Assembly (NCBI RefSeq): GCF_019880635.1
Contig: NZ_JAINVX010000001.1
Coordinates: 434,001 to 498,000, forward strand
Source of the DNA: Hanstruepera marina
Lineage (GTDB): Bacteria > Bacteroidota > Bacteroidia > Flavobacteriales > Flavobacteriaceae
Direction of reading: 5' to 3'
DNA length: 64,000 bases
Under the pieces are notes generated by a model, which was not told where the DNA came from, searched no databases, and saw only the letters and a list, made by a program, of their open reading frames with translations. The position numbers and the translations under genes are program-made. Below, piece by piece: positions 28,438-37,441 of this stretch (position 1 is the stretch's first letter; every line of letters begins with the position of its first letter).

Positions 28438-28944
28438 CTATTTTCTTTTAAATAAAGGCACATTGGAACAAGCTTCTCCAAACATAACAGATTTAGCAAT
28501 TGGTTTCAATTTACTTGAAATCATGTTATAGGCATTTAAGGGTACGGGTTTTTTAGAACAGCCTTTAATGATAACAGGTTTGTCTTGAAAATCAGATATA
28601 TCCAATTGGTCTATAATATCTCGGTAAATTACAGTTTCCAAAGTTTCTAAATTTCCTACAACAGTCAATTTAGAATAAGGCTGAAGTTCAAAGGATATTA
28701 GCATATAAGCCCAAGCTGGAATAATAGCATCTGTAGAACAGTAAACGGCTACATATTTTTCTTGGTATTGTTCCCAATTATGAGCCTTAACATGAGTTCT
28801 AAAGTCTTTTTCGCGTAAAACGATGCTTTCAAAAAGCCATTTAGAAATATCTAATAAAATACGTTCACCACTTGGGTAGTAATCCTCTAAATCAAGAGTG
28901 ACTAGTTTACTGTTCGCTACACGATTTATTATTTCGTCTGACAT
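28438..28944 (-). CDS. DUF2480 family protein
   Basis: 168 residues from the ATG at 28944, which follows the DUF59 gene directly; the longer reading frame begins inside DUF59 and is rejected. No signal peptide or membrane segment is present. The sequence contains V-A-V-Y-C-S-T-D-A-I-I-P-A-W-A-Y-M-L and a C-terminal I-I-K-G-C-S segment plus G-E-A-C-S-N-V-P, so three cysteines are available. DUF2480 proteins recur next to the SUF Fe-S assembly genes in Bacteroidota, and this gene is 5 bases from DUF59/SufT. A role in Fe-S maturation is likely from context, but the activity is unknown. Confidence 0.85.
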   Translation of the reverse strand: MSDEIINRVANSKLVTLDLEDYYPSGERILLDISKWLFESIVLREKDFRTHVKAHNWEQYQEKYVAVYCSTDAIIPAWAYMLISFELQPYSKLTVVGNLETLETVIYRDIIDQLDISDFQDKPVIIKGCSKKPVPLNAYNMISSKLKPIAKSVMFGEACSNVPLFKRK

Positions 28945-28949
28945 AATTA

Positions 28950-29273
28950 TTAAAGCATTCCCAATTCTAACTTGGCTTCCTCGCTCATCAAATCTTGACT
29001 CCAAGGCGGATCAAAAGTAATTTCAACTTCAGCGGATTTTACGGCATCTAAAGATTTTACTTTTTCTTCTACTTCCAACGGCAATGTCTCGGCCACAGGA
29101 CAGTTAGGTGTGGTTAAGGTCATTAATATTTTCACATCGTAATCCTCGTTGACGAACACATCGTAAATTAAACCTAATTCATATATATCTACTGGTATTT
29201 CAGGGTCAAAAATAGTTTTTAAAACCTTTACAATTTTCTCGCCTAATTCTGTTGTGTCTATAGTTTCACTCAT
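28950..29273 (-). CDS. DUF59/MIP18-family Fe-S assembly protein (SufT-like)
   Basis: A 107-residue single-domain protein with the family core F-D-P-E-I-P-V-D-I-Y-E-L-G-L-I-Y, the conserved L-T-T-P-N-C-P-V-A with its reactive Cys, and F-D-P-P-W-S-Q-D-L-M-S near the end. SufT-type proteins help mature Fe-S enzymes, mainly under high demand. It starts 2 bases after sufE stops and precedes DUF2480 by 5 bases, so all three form one translation unit in the second half of the SUF locus. Confidence 0.92.
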   Translation of the reverse strand: MSETIDTTELGEKIVKVLKTIFDPEIPVDIYELGLIYDVFVNEDYDVKILMTLTTPNCPVAETLPLEVEEKVKSLDAVKSAEVEITFDPPWSQDLMSEEAKLELGML

Positions 29274-29275
29274 GA

Positions 29276-29698
29276 TTATTGTAATTGTGTTTGGTATGCT
29301 ATGGCATACATTTTCAGTTGTTTTATCATACTCACCAAACCATTGGCTCGTGTAGGCGATAAATGTTCTTTAAGTCCTATTTGATCAATAAAATCGGTAT
29401 TGGCTTCAATAATAGCTTTTGGCGATTGATTTGAAAATACGCGAATAAGAATAGCTATAATGCCTTTGGTGATAATAGCATCGCTATCAGCTGTAAAAAC
29501 AACATTGTTGTTTTGCATGTCAGCATGCACCCAAACTTTACTTTGACAGCCTTTTATAATATTGTCTTCAGTTTTATACTGGTCTTCAATAAGCGGCAGT
29601 GTTTTTCCTAAATCAATCATGTATTGGTAGCGTTCTTCCCAATCATCAAACATGGAAAACTCATCGATTATCTCGCTTTGAATTTCTTCAATTGTCAT
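29276..29698 (-). CDS. sufE: Cysteine desulfuration protein SufE
   Basis: A 140-residue SufE with the sulfur-accepting cysteine in I-I-K-G-C-Q-S-K-V-W-V. The N-terminal E-I-Q-S-E-I-I-D-E-F and C-terminal L-S-P-T-R-A-N-G-L helices match the family. It takes sulfane sulfur from SufS and passes it to SufBCD. It is separated from sufS by a protease and a META lipoprotein gene, and lies 30 bases after the META gene. Confidence 0.95.
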   Translation of the reverse strand: MTIEEIQSEIIDEFSMFDDWEERYQYMIDLGKTLPLIEDQYKTEDNIIKGCQSKVWVHADMQNNNVVFTADSDAIITKGIIAILIRVFSNQSPKAIIEANTDFIDQIGLKEHLSPTRANGLVSMIKQLKMYAIAYQTQLQ

Positions 29699-29728
29699 GG
29701 TCTAAATTTTGTACAAAAATACGGATAT

Positions 29729-30511
29729 CTATTGTTTTTCAGCCAACTTCTTCATAGATAAAACCTTATTTACAATTTGCTCTATTGATTTTGGCGGATT
29801 ACCATGGTCAAAAACAGCTGTCTTATATACGTTTCCTTGAAGTCCAATTTCTAACGTAGCTCCAGCTGCAGCATCATACTGATTAGTTTTTGATGGTGCT
29901 TCAAGGTCTGGTAGTTTTGTAATATCAATTCCTTTTATTAAATTAATTAAGTCATCCCATTCATTAGAAGGACAATTGGCTTGGTTTACTATCTTTAGAT
30001 TATAGTCATTTGAAAAGTTTATAGACTTTTGATTTATCCAAATTTTTTCGAAGTATCCTCGGGTTGCAGCTTGATAAGTAATAAGCATATCATGTTCTTT
30101 TACTAGGGCTGTAATGACTGTTTTGTCACCTGTTTTTAAAATTAATTTCCCATCTAAATACTCATAGGTGTTAATTTCATTCAGCAGACTTAAAAATTGA
30201 GATTCAACAGCATTTCTATCCGGAGTACAAGCCATTTTTGTAGAAGCTAATGGACCAATTTTTAGAGTGTTTCCAATTGTTTCATAAGTTCCGGAAAAGC
30301 GGTTGCAACCTGAATAGCCTGAAACTGTTTTAAGACTATCGTTAAAACTAATAGTCAAGTCTTCTAACGATATTTTTGAACCATTAATTTGATTAATTGA
30401 AAATTCACCATTAAGGGCTTTTTGAGATTGTTTATCCACTGTTGTTGCGCTTTTAGAATTACCACAAGTAGTCATTGTAATTAATGCAAAAAATACTGTA
30501 ATTAATTTCAT
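29729..30511 (-). CDS. META (HslJ-like) domain lipoprotein
   Basis: 260 residues. A short lipoprotein signal (I-T-M-T-T-C) is followed by neutral or basic residues (G-N-S-K-S-A), which suggests periplasmic rather than surface location. The META domain (about 33-135) has the typical S-G-Y-S-G-C-N-R-F-S-G-T-Y and the K-M-A-C-T pattern. The remaining 120 residues form an extra domain ending P-P-K-S-I-E-Q-I-V-N-K-V that I do not recognise. META proteins are stress-linked with no defined activity. The gene stands between two terminators and sufE, and may supply the promoter for sufE-DUF59-DUF2480. Confidence 0.83.
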   Translation of the reverse strand: MKLITVFFALITMTTCGNSKSATTVDKQSQKALNGEFSINQINGSKISLEDLTISFNDSLKTVSGYSGCNRFSGTYETIGNTLKIGPLASTKMACTPDRNAVESQFLSLLNEINTYEYLDGKLILKTGDKTVITALVKEHDMLITYQAATRGYFEKIWINQKSINFSNDYNLKIVNQANCPSNEWDDLINLIKGIDITKLPDLEAPSKTNQYDAAAGATLEIGLQGNVYKTAVFDHGNPPKSIEQIVNKVLSMKKLAEKQ

Positions 30512-30544
30512 AATACCTTTGTTTTTCTTTTAACATAATAATAC

Positions 30545-30572
30545 AAAAAAGACGCCAAAGTTGGCGTCTTTT
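30545..30572 (-). terminator. Rho-independent terminator after the M43 protease gene
   Basis: A perfect 8-bp stem (GACGCCAA / TTGGCGTC) with a 2-base loop. On the minus strand it is followed by six T. It separates the protease gene from the META gene. Confidence 0.92.
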
Positions 30573-30595
30573 AAAATTATAATAAAAACTAGGAT

Positions 30596-31654
30596 TTAGT
30601 TTGCCATAGCACTTCGTGGTCCACCAGATGCGAAAATAGAACGCATTCTAGTTTTTTGGCCTTCAGTAAACATATACATACAAGCGTCATCAACATAATC
30701 CATATAGTTCATGGTCATGTCATTTGAGCGACAATTAACTGTTGGATATGATGGACATCCATAATTTGGACCATCTGAAGAAGGTGTGTCAGCTACAAAA
30801 TCGTCTTGACGACATCTTCCATCGCCCCAAATATGACGTAAATTTAAATAATGACCTACCTCATGAGTTGCAGTTCTACCTTCATTGTAAGGAGCTGCAG
30901 AGCCTCCTGGTAAGCTAGAGTACAATAATACTACACCATCTGTTGAGCTTGAACCACCAGGGAATTGAGCATATCCTAAAATGCCTCCACCGATGTTGCA
31001 GACCCAAATATTTAAGTGAGTATTTGGGGTAACTGGAGGATAAGCTGCTTTTACAGCATCATTGGTTCCCCAAGACGTTCTTGAATTTGAGTGTCTGAAT
31101 ACACCTGCCAAAGAAAATGTTATTTCACTATCAGCAATTAATCCAGCAAATTCTGATGGTGCTTGATTAGTATCGTTATTAGTTGCTCTAAAATCTTCGT
31201 TTAATACTGACATTTGAGAGTTTATTTGTTGGTCGCTAACATTTTCTGAAGAATTGCTATAGACTACATGTACATAAACAGGAATGTCAATAACCCCAAG
31301 GTTGTCACCACCTCCTGTTCCACCATCTCCTCCAGAGCCACCACCATTTCCGTTGCCATTGCCACCTTTTTTAGCAGCAATGAACTTACGAGAATTGTAC
31401 TCAATGTCAAACATATTTTGCTCCAATTCTGGGTTTTCATTTAGCATTCTATTCAAATTAACCATTGAATAACAAGCTTTTGATTTGCCTTCGGCTAAAC
31501 GAGCGGCTTCATCAATATCAGCATCTGTATAGACATAGAAATCACTCATGTCAATTTTTGATTGGTCGTCATTAGTTGGAATCGAGTTTTGATCATCGTT
31601 ACATGATGCAAATAGTAAAGCTAGGGCAGCCATACTAAAGAGTGTTTTTTTCAT
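30596..31654 (-). CDS. M43-family (pappalysin-type) zinc metalloprotease, lipoprotein
   Basis: 352 residues. The lipobox (L-L-F-A-S-C) is followed by N-D-D-Q, an acid-rich start that favours surface display. A glycine/asparagine-rich linker (about 94-118) separates an N-terminal region from the protease. The zinc motif H-E-V-G-H-Y-L-N-L-R-H is complete, and the Met-turn segment M-N-Y-M-D-Y-V-D-D follows as in pappalysins. Cysteines near the C-terminus may form disulfides. It is a secreted endopeptidase, probably for protein scavenging. It is flanked by terminators and so is probably unrelated to the SUF genes around it. Confidence 0.92.
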   Translation of the reverse strand: MKKTLFSMAALALLFASCNDDQNSIPTNDDQSKIDMSDFYVYTDADIDEAARLAEGKSKACYSMVNLNRMLNENPELEQNMFDIEYNSRKFIAAKKGGNGNGNGGGSGGDGGTGGGDNLGVIDIPVYVHVVYSNSSENVSDQQINSQMSVLNEDFRATNNDTNQAPSEFAGLIADSEITFSLAGVFRHSNSRTSWGTNDAVKAAYPPVTPNTHLNIWVCNIGGGILGYAQFPGGSSSTDGVVLLYSSLPGGSAAPYNEGRTATHEVGHYLNLRHIWGDGRCRQDDFVADTPSSDGPNYGCPSYPTVNCRSNDMTMNYMDYVDDACMYMFTEGQKTRMRSIFASGGPRSAMAN

Positions 31655-31771
31655 AATAATGTATAATTTGGTTTAAAATCTTGCCGAATATATAATTCTT
31701 TAAGAAAAAATTAACGTAATTGATAAAAAAATAATCAACTTTTCGATGAAATGCATTTTAGGTGTAGAGCC

Positions 31772-31793
31772 AAAAAAACACCCGTTGGGTGTT
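31772..31793 (-). terminator. Rho-independent terminator after sufS
   Basis: The perfect 7-bp stem AACACCC / GGGTGTT has a 3-base loop, followed on the minus strand by a T run. It ends the sufA-sufS transcript. The rest of the gap to the protease gene (31655-31820) is AT-rich and shows nothing else. Confidence 0.88.
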
Positions 31794-31820
31794 AAGTTTT
31801 TGATAATCAAAAAGTTATGA

Positions 31821-33035
31821 TTAACAAAGCATCATTTGGGCTTTTTTGACACCTTCTACTAAAGCATCCACTTCAGAACTGGTGTTATAAAATGCAAAAG
31901 AAGCTCTAACCGTTCCTGGAATTTTAAAGTAGTCCATAATAGGTTGGGCACAATGGTGGCCTGTGCGAACAGCAATACCCATTTTATCTAAAATGGTTCC
32001 CACATCATACGGGTGAATGCCTTCTAGATTAAAAGAGACTACAGAAGTTTTATGTTTTGATGTGCCGTAAATTTTTAAGCCTTCAATTTCTTGGAGTTTT
32101 TCAGTAGCATAAACCAGTAATTCATGCTCGTACGTAGCGATATTGTCGAAGCCAATTTGGTTCAAATAGTCGATAGCAGCACCAAAAGCAATGCCACCAC
32201 AAATATTGGGTGTTCCAGCTTCAAATTTATGAGGTAATTCGGCATAAGTGGTTTTTTCAAAAGTGACTTCCGCAATCATTTCGCCACCACCTTGATAGGG
32301 AGGCAATTTGTTAAGCCAAGCCTCTTTTCCATACAATATGCCAACTCCGGTTGGGCCACACATTTTATGGGCAGAAGCTACATAAAAATCAACATCTAAA
32401 GCTTGAACATCTGGTTTTATATGCGGACATGCTTGTGCACCGTCAACTAAAACCGCTGCACCAACTTGATGCGCTTTTTGTATGATGTCTTCAATTGGGT
32501 TTATGGTTCCTAGAGCATTAGAAATATGATTCACAAAAACCAATTTCGTTTTAGAAGAAAGAAGATTATCGAATTCAGCCATTACAAGTTCCCCTTGTTC
32601 GTTCATAGGAATAACTTTCAAAGAAGCTCCAGTACGCTCGCAGAGCATTTGCCAAGGCACAATATTACTATGGTGTTCTAATGTCGAAACTATAATTTCA
32701 TCACCATCTTTTAAAATTGATGAAAATCCATTAGCCACTAAATTTATACCATGGGTTGTGCCAGAAGTAAAAATAATTTCATGGGCTTTTTGGGCATTGA
32801 AGTGTTTTTGAATAGTTTGTCTTGCCGCTTCGTATTTATCTGTTGCTTCCTGACTTAAAGTATGAACGCCTCTATGAATATTGGCATTATAATTAGAATA
32901 ATAATCAACAATACAATCAATAACTTGCTGCGGAGTTTGCGATGTTGCTGCATTGTCTAAATACACTAGTGGTTTACCATTTACCTTTCTTGAAAGTATG
33001 GGGAAATCTTTACGGATATTTTCAACAGCTAGCAT
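31821..33035 (-). CDS. sufS: Cysteine desulfurase SufS
   Basis: 404 residues, a class V aminotransferase fold. It shows the N-terminal Y-L-D-N-A-A-T-S-Q-T-P, the PLP-binding Lys in S-A-H-K-M-C-G-P-T-G, and the catalytic Cys in R-T-G-H-H-C-A-Q-P, all standard for group II (SufS) desulfurases. It removes sulfur from cysteine and hands it to SufE. It starts 3 bases after sufD and is followed by a terminator. Confidence 0.97.
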   Translation of the reverse strand: MLAVENIRKDFPILSRKVNGKPLVYLDNAATSQTPQQVIDCIVDYYSNYNANIHRGVHTLSQEATDKYEAARQTIQKHFNAQKAHEIIFTSGTTHGINLVANGFSSILKDGDEIIVSTLEHHSNIVPWQMLCERTGASLKVIPMNEQGELVMAEFDNLLSSKTKLVFVNHISNALGTINPIEDIIQKAHQVGAAVLVDGAQACPHIKPDVQALDVDFYVASAHKMCGPTGVGILYGKEAWLNKLPPYQGGGEMIAEVTFEKTTYAELPHKFEAGTPNICGGIAFGAAIDYLNQIGFDNIATYEHELLVYATEKLQEIEGLKIYGTSKHKTSVVSFNLEGIHPYDVGTILDKMGIAVRTGHHCAQPIMDYFKIPGTVRASFAFYNTSSEVDALVEGVKKAQMMLC

Positions 33036-33038
33036 AAA

Positions 33039-34352
33039 CTATAAGTCAAACCCAATATTAACCCCCAATTTGTTGGCTATAATTTTAGTAATACGTTGTT
33101 TTATTTCAGGAATTTTTACCGAACTCAATACGTTGTTGCTAAATGCATACATCAATAAAGCTTTAGCTTCTTTTTCTGGAATACCTCGAGAACGCATATA
33201 AAACATAGCACTTTCATCTAATTGCCCAATGGTGCAACCGTGAGAGCATTTTACATCATCTGCAAAAATTTCCAGTTGAGGTTTTGTATTTATGGATGCC
33301 TTATCGCTAATTAAAATATTATTGTTGGCTTGGAAAGCATTAGTTTTTTGTGCTTCCTTATTAACAATAACACGACCATTGAAAACACCAGTAGCGTTAT
33401 CACCAAAAATACCTTTATAATCTTGGTGACTTTCGCAATTCGGTTCTATATGATGAACCAAGGTGTTGTGGTCTACATGCTGTTTGTTTCCTATAATGGT
33501 AACGCCCTTAAGTGTAGAATCTATACGCTCGCCATTTTGGAAAAAATTCAAATTATTTCGCGTTAATTTACCGCCAAACGAGAAGGTATGGACAGAACAA
33601 TGACTTTCTTGCTTTTGACTTATAAAGGTATTATCAATTAATGAAGCCGTTTCTCTATCGTTCTGAACTTTATAGTAGTCTATAATCGCACGTTTATTGG
33701 CGAAAATCTCTGTAACGCTATTGGTTAACACAGGGTTGTCCGTTAAACTTTGATGGCGTTCAATTATCTGTACATGGGCATTCTCATCAACCACAACCAA
33801 ATTACGCGGTTGAAGCATTAAAGCTGATTCGTCTCCAGAACTGAAATGTAAAATTTGAATGGGCTTTTCAACTAGCTTATTTTTCTTAATATGAATAAAA
33901 GCACCTTCGCTAGCAAAAGCAGTATTTAACGATGACAAACTGTCTTTTGTAGCAGCCTTATTAAAATAATTTTCAATTACCAATCTGTATTTAGGTTTGT
34001 TTAATGCAGCAGACATTAAACAAACATCAAAACCTTCATGAGTGGTTTGCGATAAATGCGAGGAATACTTACCATCAATAAAGACAATTTTATAACTGTC
34101 TATATCATGAATAAAATATTTTTTAATATCTCGGTATTCTAAAGCATTTTCTTGTTTAGGAAAAACACTATAATCTTGATTTATAATAGATTTTAGCGAC
34201 GTGTATTTCCAAGCCTCTTGTTTTTTTGTTGGAAACCCTTCCTGTTCAAATGTTTTTATAGCTTCGCTTCTTACATCATGCACTGGAGAATCTATATCAA
34301 TTTGATTCTCAAAAGCCATGAAAGAGGATACTAATTTTTCTTTTAAATCCAT
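33039..34352 (-). CDS. sufD: Fe-S cluster assembly protein SufD
   Basis: 437 residues. The N-terminal helical region contains R-S-E-A-I-K-T-F-E, G-F-P-T-K-K-Q-E-A-W-K-Y-T; the right-handed beta-helix core follows, with the conserved C-terminal S-H-G-C-T-I-G-Q-L-D and Y-M-R-S-R-G-I-P. SufD pairs with SufB in the SufBC2D scaffold. It lies 10 bases after sufC and 3 before sufS. Confidence 0.96.
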   Translation of the reverse strand: MDLKEKLVSSFMAFENQIDIDSPVHDVRSEAIKTFEQEGFPTKKQEAWKYTSLKSIINQDYSVFPKQENALEYRDIKKYFIHDIDSYKIVFIDGKYSSHLSQTTHEGFDVCLMSAALNKPKYRLVIENYFNKAATKDSLSSLNTAFASEGAFIHIKKNKLVEKPIQILHFSSGDESALMLQPRNLVVVDENAHVQIIERHQSLTDNPVLTNSVTEIFANKRAIIDYYKVQNDRETASLIDNTFISQKQESHCSVHTFSFGGKLTRNNLNFFQNGERIDSTLKGVTIIGNKQHVDHNTLVHHIEPNCESHQDYKGIFGDNATGVFNGRVIVNKEAQKTNAFQANNNILISDKASINTKPQLEIFADDVKCSHGCTIGQLDESAMFYMRSRGIPEKEAKALLMYAFSNNVLSSVKIPEIKQRITKIIANKLGVNIGFDL

Positions 34353-34362
34353 TTGATAATGC

Positions 34363-35115
34363 TTACGCGTTTATTTCTTCTTTAATCCAATCGTAGCCTT
34401 TTTCTTCTAGCTCATGTGCCAATTCTTTACCACCTGATTTAACTATACGACCATTATATAAAACGTGTACATAATCTGGTACGATATAGTCAAGTAGTCT
34501 TTGGTAGTGTGTTATAACTATAACCGCGTTATCTTTACTTTTCAGCTTATTAACACCGTTGGCAACAATTCTTAAGGCGTCGATATCCAAACCGGAATCG
34601 GTTTCATCTAAAATGGCTAGTTTAGGTTCCAACATAGCCATTTGAAAAATTTCATTACGTTTTTTCTCCCCACCCGAAAATCCTTCGTTTAGTGAACGTG
34701 ATAAAAATTTTCTATCAATTTCAAGAAGTTCAGATTTTTCACGAATCAACTTTAGCATTTCATTGGCGGGCATTTCTTCTAAACCTTTTGCCTTACGCGT
34801 TTCGTTAATGGCTGTTTTCATAAAATTGGTAACAGACACTCCAGGAATTTCAACTGGGTATTGAAACGAAAGAAACACACCTTTATGAGCACGTTCTTCA
34901 GCTGCTAAGTCATCAATATTTTCATCTTCTAAAAGAATTTCGCCTTCTTCAACTTCATATTCTTCCTTACCTGCTATAACAGATGCTAATGTACTTTTTC
35001 CAGAACCGTTTGGTCCCATGATGGCGTGCACCTCTCCAGGTTTAACTTCTAGGTTAATACCTTTTAGTATATTTTTATCTTCTACACTTGCGTGTAAGTT
35101 GTTTATCTTTAACAT
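34363..35115 (-). CDS. sufC: Fe-S assembly ATPase SufC
   Basis: 250-residue ABC-type ATPase with Walker [10 protein letters not shown], signature [13 protein letters not shown], Walker [13 protein letters not shown] and switch His in V-I-T-H-Y-Q-R. The F-S-G-G-E-K-K signature is specific for SufC. It drives conformational change in the SufBC2D scaffold. It lies directly after the lipoprotein gene that interrupts the usual sufB-sufC pair. Confidence 0.97.
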   Translation of the reverse strand: MLKINNLHASVEDKNILKGINLEVKPGEVHAIMGPNGSGKSTLASVIAGKEEYEVEEGEILLEDENIDDLAAEERAHKGVFLSFQYPVEIPGVSVTNFMKTAINETRKAKGLEEMPANEMLKLIREKSELLEIDRKFLSRSLNEGFSGGEKKRNEIFQMAMLEPKLAILDETDSGLDIDALRIVANGVNKLKSKDNAVIVITHYQRLLDYIVPDYVHVLYNGRIVKSGGKELAHELEEKGYDWIKEEINA

Positions 35116-35118
35116 AGT

Positions 35119-35538
35119 TTATTTAGATTCCAATTTAACAACATTGTTAGCCTCTGGTTTAGAAGCTGTCACGTTTAATATTTCTTTAACTGCTACACGG
35201 TATGGCCAACCTTCTTCATTAGTTGGTTTAGGTGTGATTTTACCACGGATAGAAACTGTTACATAATCGGTAGCTTCATTTTTAAATGGTTTGGCAAGTT
35301 TGTCCAATTCATGCATTTTATCATCTATAATAACAGCATAAACTTCTCTATGCGTTTGCAAAACAGCAGCATCTGCATAATACACAAACTCACCTTTTAA
35401 TAAGGTTAAACCATCGCTTTGTTTTTCAGTACGATTAGGACTGTCAACATCAATAGGTTTTGTGTCTTCAGTTTTTTTGTCGTTTTTACAACTAATTAAT
35501 ACAATTAGACTTAAAAGTAATAATGCTAATTTTTTCAT
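35119..35538 (-). CDS. Small lipoprotein with NlpE C-terminal OB-like domain, inside the suf operon
   Basis: 139 residues. The lipoprotein signal (L-I-V-L-I-S-C) is followed by K-N-D-K-K-T, a basic start that favours retention in the periplasm. Residues about 45-115 (G-E-F-V-Y-Y-A-D-A-A, then V-R-like strands and I-R-G-K-I-T-P-K-P) resemble the C-terminal OB-fold domain of NlpE/CutF, the copper- and envelope-stress lipoprotein of enterobacteria. The N-terminal NlpE domain with its CxxC is absent. It lies between sufB and sufC with gaps of 11 and 3 bases, so it is clearly part of the operon. Its role in Fe-S assembly, if any, is unknown. Confidence 0.75.
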   Translation of the reverse strand: MKKLALLLLSLIVLISCKNDKKTEDTKPIDVDSPNRTEKQSDGLTLLKGEFVYYADAAVLQTHREVYAVIIDDKMHELDKLAKPFKNEATDYVTVSIRGKITPKPTNEEGWPYRVAVKEILNVTASKPEANNVVKLESK

Positions 35539-35549
35539 TTTTATAATTT

Positions 35550-36998
35550 TTATCCGACTGATCCTTCTAAACTTATTTCCAATAATTTTTGAGCTTCAAC
35601 AGCAAATTCCATAGGTAGCTTATTTAATACCTCCTTGCTAAAACCATTGACTATTAAAGCGATTGCTTTTTCGGTATCAATACCACGTTGGTTGCAATAA
35701 AATATTTGGTCTTCTCCAATTTTACTGGTTGTAGCTTCATGCTCAATTTTAGCTGTTTTGTTTTTGGCTTCTATGTATGGGAAGGTGTGAGCGCCACATT
35801 CATTACCCATAAGTAAACTATCACACTGTGAAAAGTTTCGCGCATTTTCAGCTCTTGAACTTACTTGAACCAGTCCACGATAGCTATTTTGGGATTTACC
35901 AGCTGAAATACCTTTTGAAATAATAGTTGACTTGGTGTTTTTTCCCAAATGAATCATTTTAGTTCCAGTATCAGCCTGCTGATAATTATTGGTTACTGCT
36001 ATGGAGTAGAACTCACCAACTGAATTATCTCCTTTTAAAACACAACTTGGGTATTTCCATGTAACGGCAGAACCTGTTTCAACCTGCGTCCAAGATATTT
36101 TAGCATTTTTCTCACAAAGCCCACGTTTGGTTACAAAATTGTAAACACCCCCTTTGCCTTCTGCATTTCCAGGATACCAATTTTGAACGGTAGAGTACTT
36201 TATTTCAGCATCTTCAAGTGCAATAAGTTCTACAACAGCTGCATGCAACTGGTTTTCATCACGGCTTGGTGCAGTACAACCCTCTAAATAGGAAACATAA
36301 CTACCTTCGTCTGCTATTACCAATGTTCTTTCAAACTGACCTGTTCCTGCTTGATTTATTCTGAAGTATGTCGATAACTCCATTGGGCATTTTACACCTT
36401 TTGGGATGTAACAGAATGAACCATCACTAAATACGGCCGAGTTAAGTGCCGCATAGAAATTGTCTTTTTGAGGTACAACAGTACCAATATATTTTTTTAC
36501 AAGTTCAGGATGCTCTTTTATAGCTTCTGAAATACTCATGAAAATTATACCTTTTTCGGCTAATGTCTTCTTAAATGTTGTAGCTACCGAAACCGAATCG
36601 ACAACAACATCCATAGCAACTCCAGCTAATTTTTTTTGCTCGTCTAAAGAAATTCCTAGCTTTTCAAATGTTGCCAGTAATTCAGGGTCTACTTCATCCA
36701 AACTGTCATATTTTGGTTTGCTGTTTGGTGCCGAATAATATGAAATAGCCTGAAAGTCGGGTTTTTCATAATGTACATTGGCCCAATTAGGCTCAACCAT
36801 GTCTTTCCAAACTTTAAAAGCTTGAAGGCGCCATTCGGTCATCCATTCTGGCTCTTCTTTTTTCTTTGAAATAGCCTTAACAATATCTTCATTTAAGCCA
36901 ACAGGAAATGTATCTGATTCTATGTCAGTGTAAAAACCGTACTCGTATTCTTTGGTTTTTAGCTCTTCCCTTAAGTCGTCTTCAGTATATTTACTCAT
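35550..36998 (-). CDS. sufB: Fe-S cluster assembly protein SufB
   Basis: 482 residues, the standard SufB length. Visible hallmarks are [26 protein letters not shown], and the C-terminal [16 protein letters not shown], plus the cysteine-rich [13 protein letters not shown]. It is the scaffold subunit that builds the nascent cluster. It starts 9 bases after sufA. Confidence 0.97.
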   Translation of the reverse strand: MSKYTEDDLREELKTKEYEYGFYTDIESDTFPVGLNEDIVKAISKKKEEPEWMTEWRLQAFKVWKDMVEPNWANVHYEKPDFQAISYYSAPNSKPKYDSLDEVDPELLATFEKLGISLDEQKKLAGVAMDVVVDSVSVATTFKKTLAEKGIIFMSISEAIKEHPELVKKYIGTVVPQKDNFYAALNSAVFSDGSFCYIPKGVKCPMELSTYFRINQAGTGQFERTLVIADEGSYVSYLEGCTAPSRDENQLHAAVVELIALEDAEIKYSTVQNWYPGNAEGKGGVYNFVTKRGLCEKNAKISWTQVETGSAVTWKYPSCVLKGDNSVGEFYSIAVTNNYQQADTGTKMIHLGKNTKSTIISKGISAGKSQNSYRGLVQVSSRAENARNFSQCDSLLMGNECGAHTFPYIEAKNKTAKIEHEATTSKIGEDQIFYCNQRGIDTEKAIALIVNGFSKEVLNKLPMEFAVEAQKLLEISLEGSVG

Positions 36999-37007
36999 GT
37001 TTAGAAA

Positions 37008-37337
37008 TTAGAGTGAAAAAGATTCTCCACAACCGCAAGTACGATTGGCATTAGGATTATTAAAAACAAAACCTGAACCATTTAAGCCGCCAGAATACTC
37101 AAGAGTTGTACCAATAAGATACAAGAAACTTTTTTTATCCACTATTATTTTGATGCCATTATCTTCAAAAACCTTGTCCTCATCTTGTTGTTGCTTATCA
37201 AACTTCAAATCATAAGACAGACCAGAGCAACCGCCACTTTTAACACCAACACGGACAAAGTCGGTAGTTGAATTATAGCCATCTTCAGTCATTAATTCAA
37301 TGACTTTCTTTTTAGCTGTTTCCGAAACTTTTATCAT
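37008..37337 (-). CDS. sufA: HesB/IscA-type iron-sulfur carrier (SufA)
   Basis: 109 residues from the ATG at 37337 (MIKVSETAKKKVIELM); the longer frame adds 14 untypical residues and would cross the candidate promoter. The three conserved cysteines are visible in S-G-G-C-S-G-L and R-T-C-G-C-G-E-S-F. It carries assembled clusters from SufBCD to targets. As the first gene of sufA-B-lipoprotein-C-D-S, its leader holds the operon's candidate promoter and a palindrome. Confidence 0.94.
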   Translation of the reverse strand: MIKVSETAKKKVIELMTEDGYNSTTDFVRVGVKSGGCSGLSYDLKFDKQQQDEDKVFEDNGIKIIVDKKSFLYLIGTTLEYSGGLNGSGFVFNNPNANRTCGCGESFSL

Positions 37338-37345
37338 TTCTTTAA

Positions 37346-37360
37346 TTAGATTTTGTCTAA
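37346..37360. promoter_or_regulatory. Inverted repeat in the sufA leader (candidate operator)
   Basis: TTAGA and TCTAA arms separated by 5 bases lie 9-23 bases upstream of the sufA ATG and 9 bases downstream of the candidate -7 box. A repressor bound here could block the promoter of the Fe-S operon in response to iron or cluster status. The site may be chance given the AT-rich sequence. Confidence 0.35.
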
Positions 37361-37368
37361 ATAGAGTG

Positions 37369-37376
37369 CAAATATA
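37369..37376 (-). promoter_or_regulatory. Candidate minus-strand -7 box (TATATTTG) for the suf operon
   Basis: On the minus strand this is an exact TAnnTTTG match 31 bases before the sufA ATG. No TTG is present at the normal -33 position. Confidence 0.45.
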
Positions 37377-37441
37377 CAATATAAGTCATGGATTACCATA
37401 TAACCTAACATTATATTAATATATGATTTAATAGCTTTTTA

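Noticed and set aside
31284-31472. A proline-rich plus-strand frame
   Set aside because: It is the antisense of the glycine-rich linker of the M43 protease.
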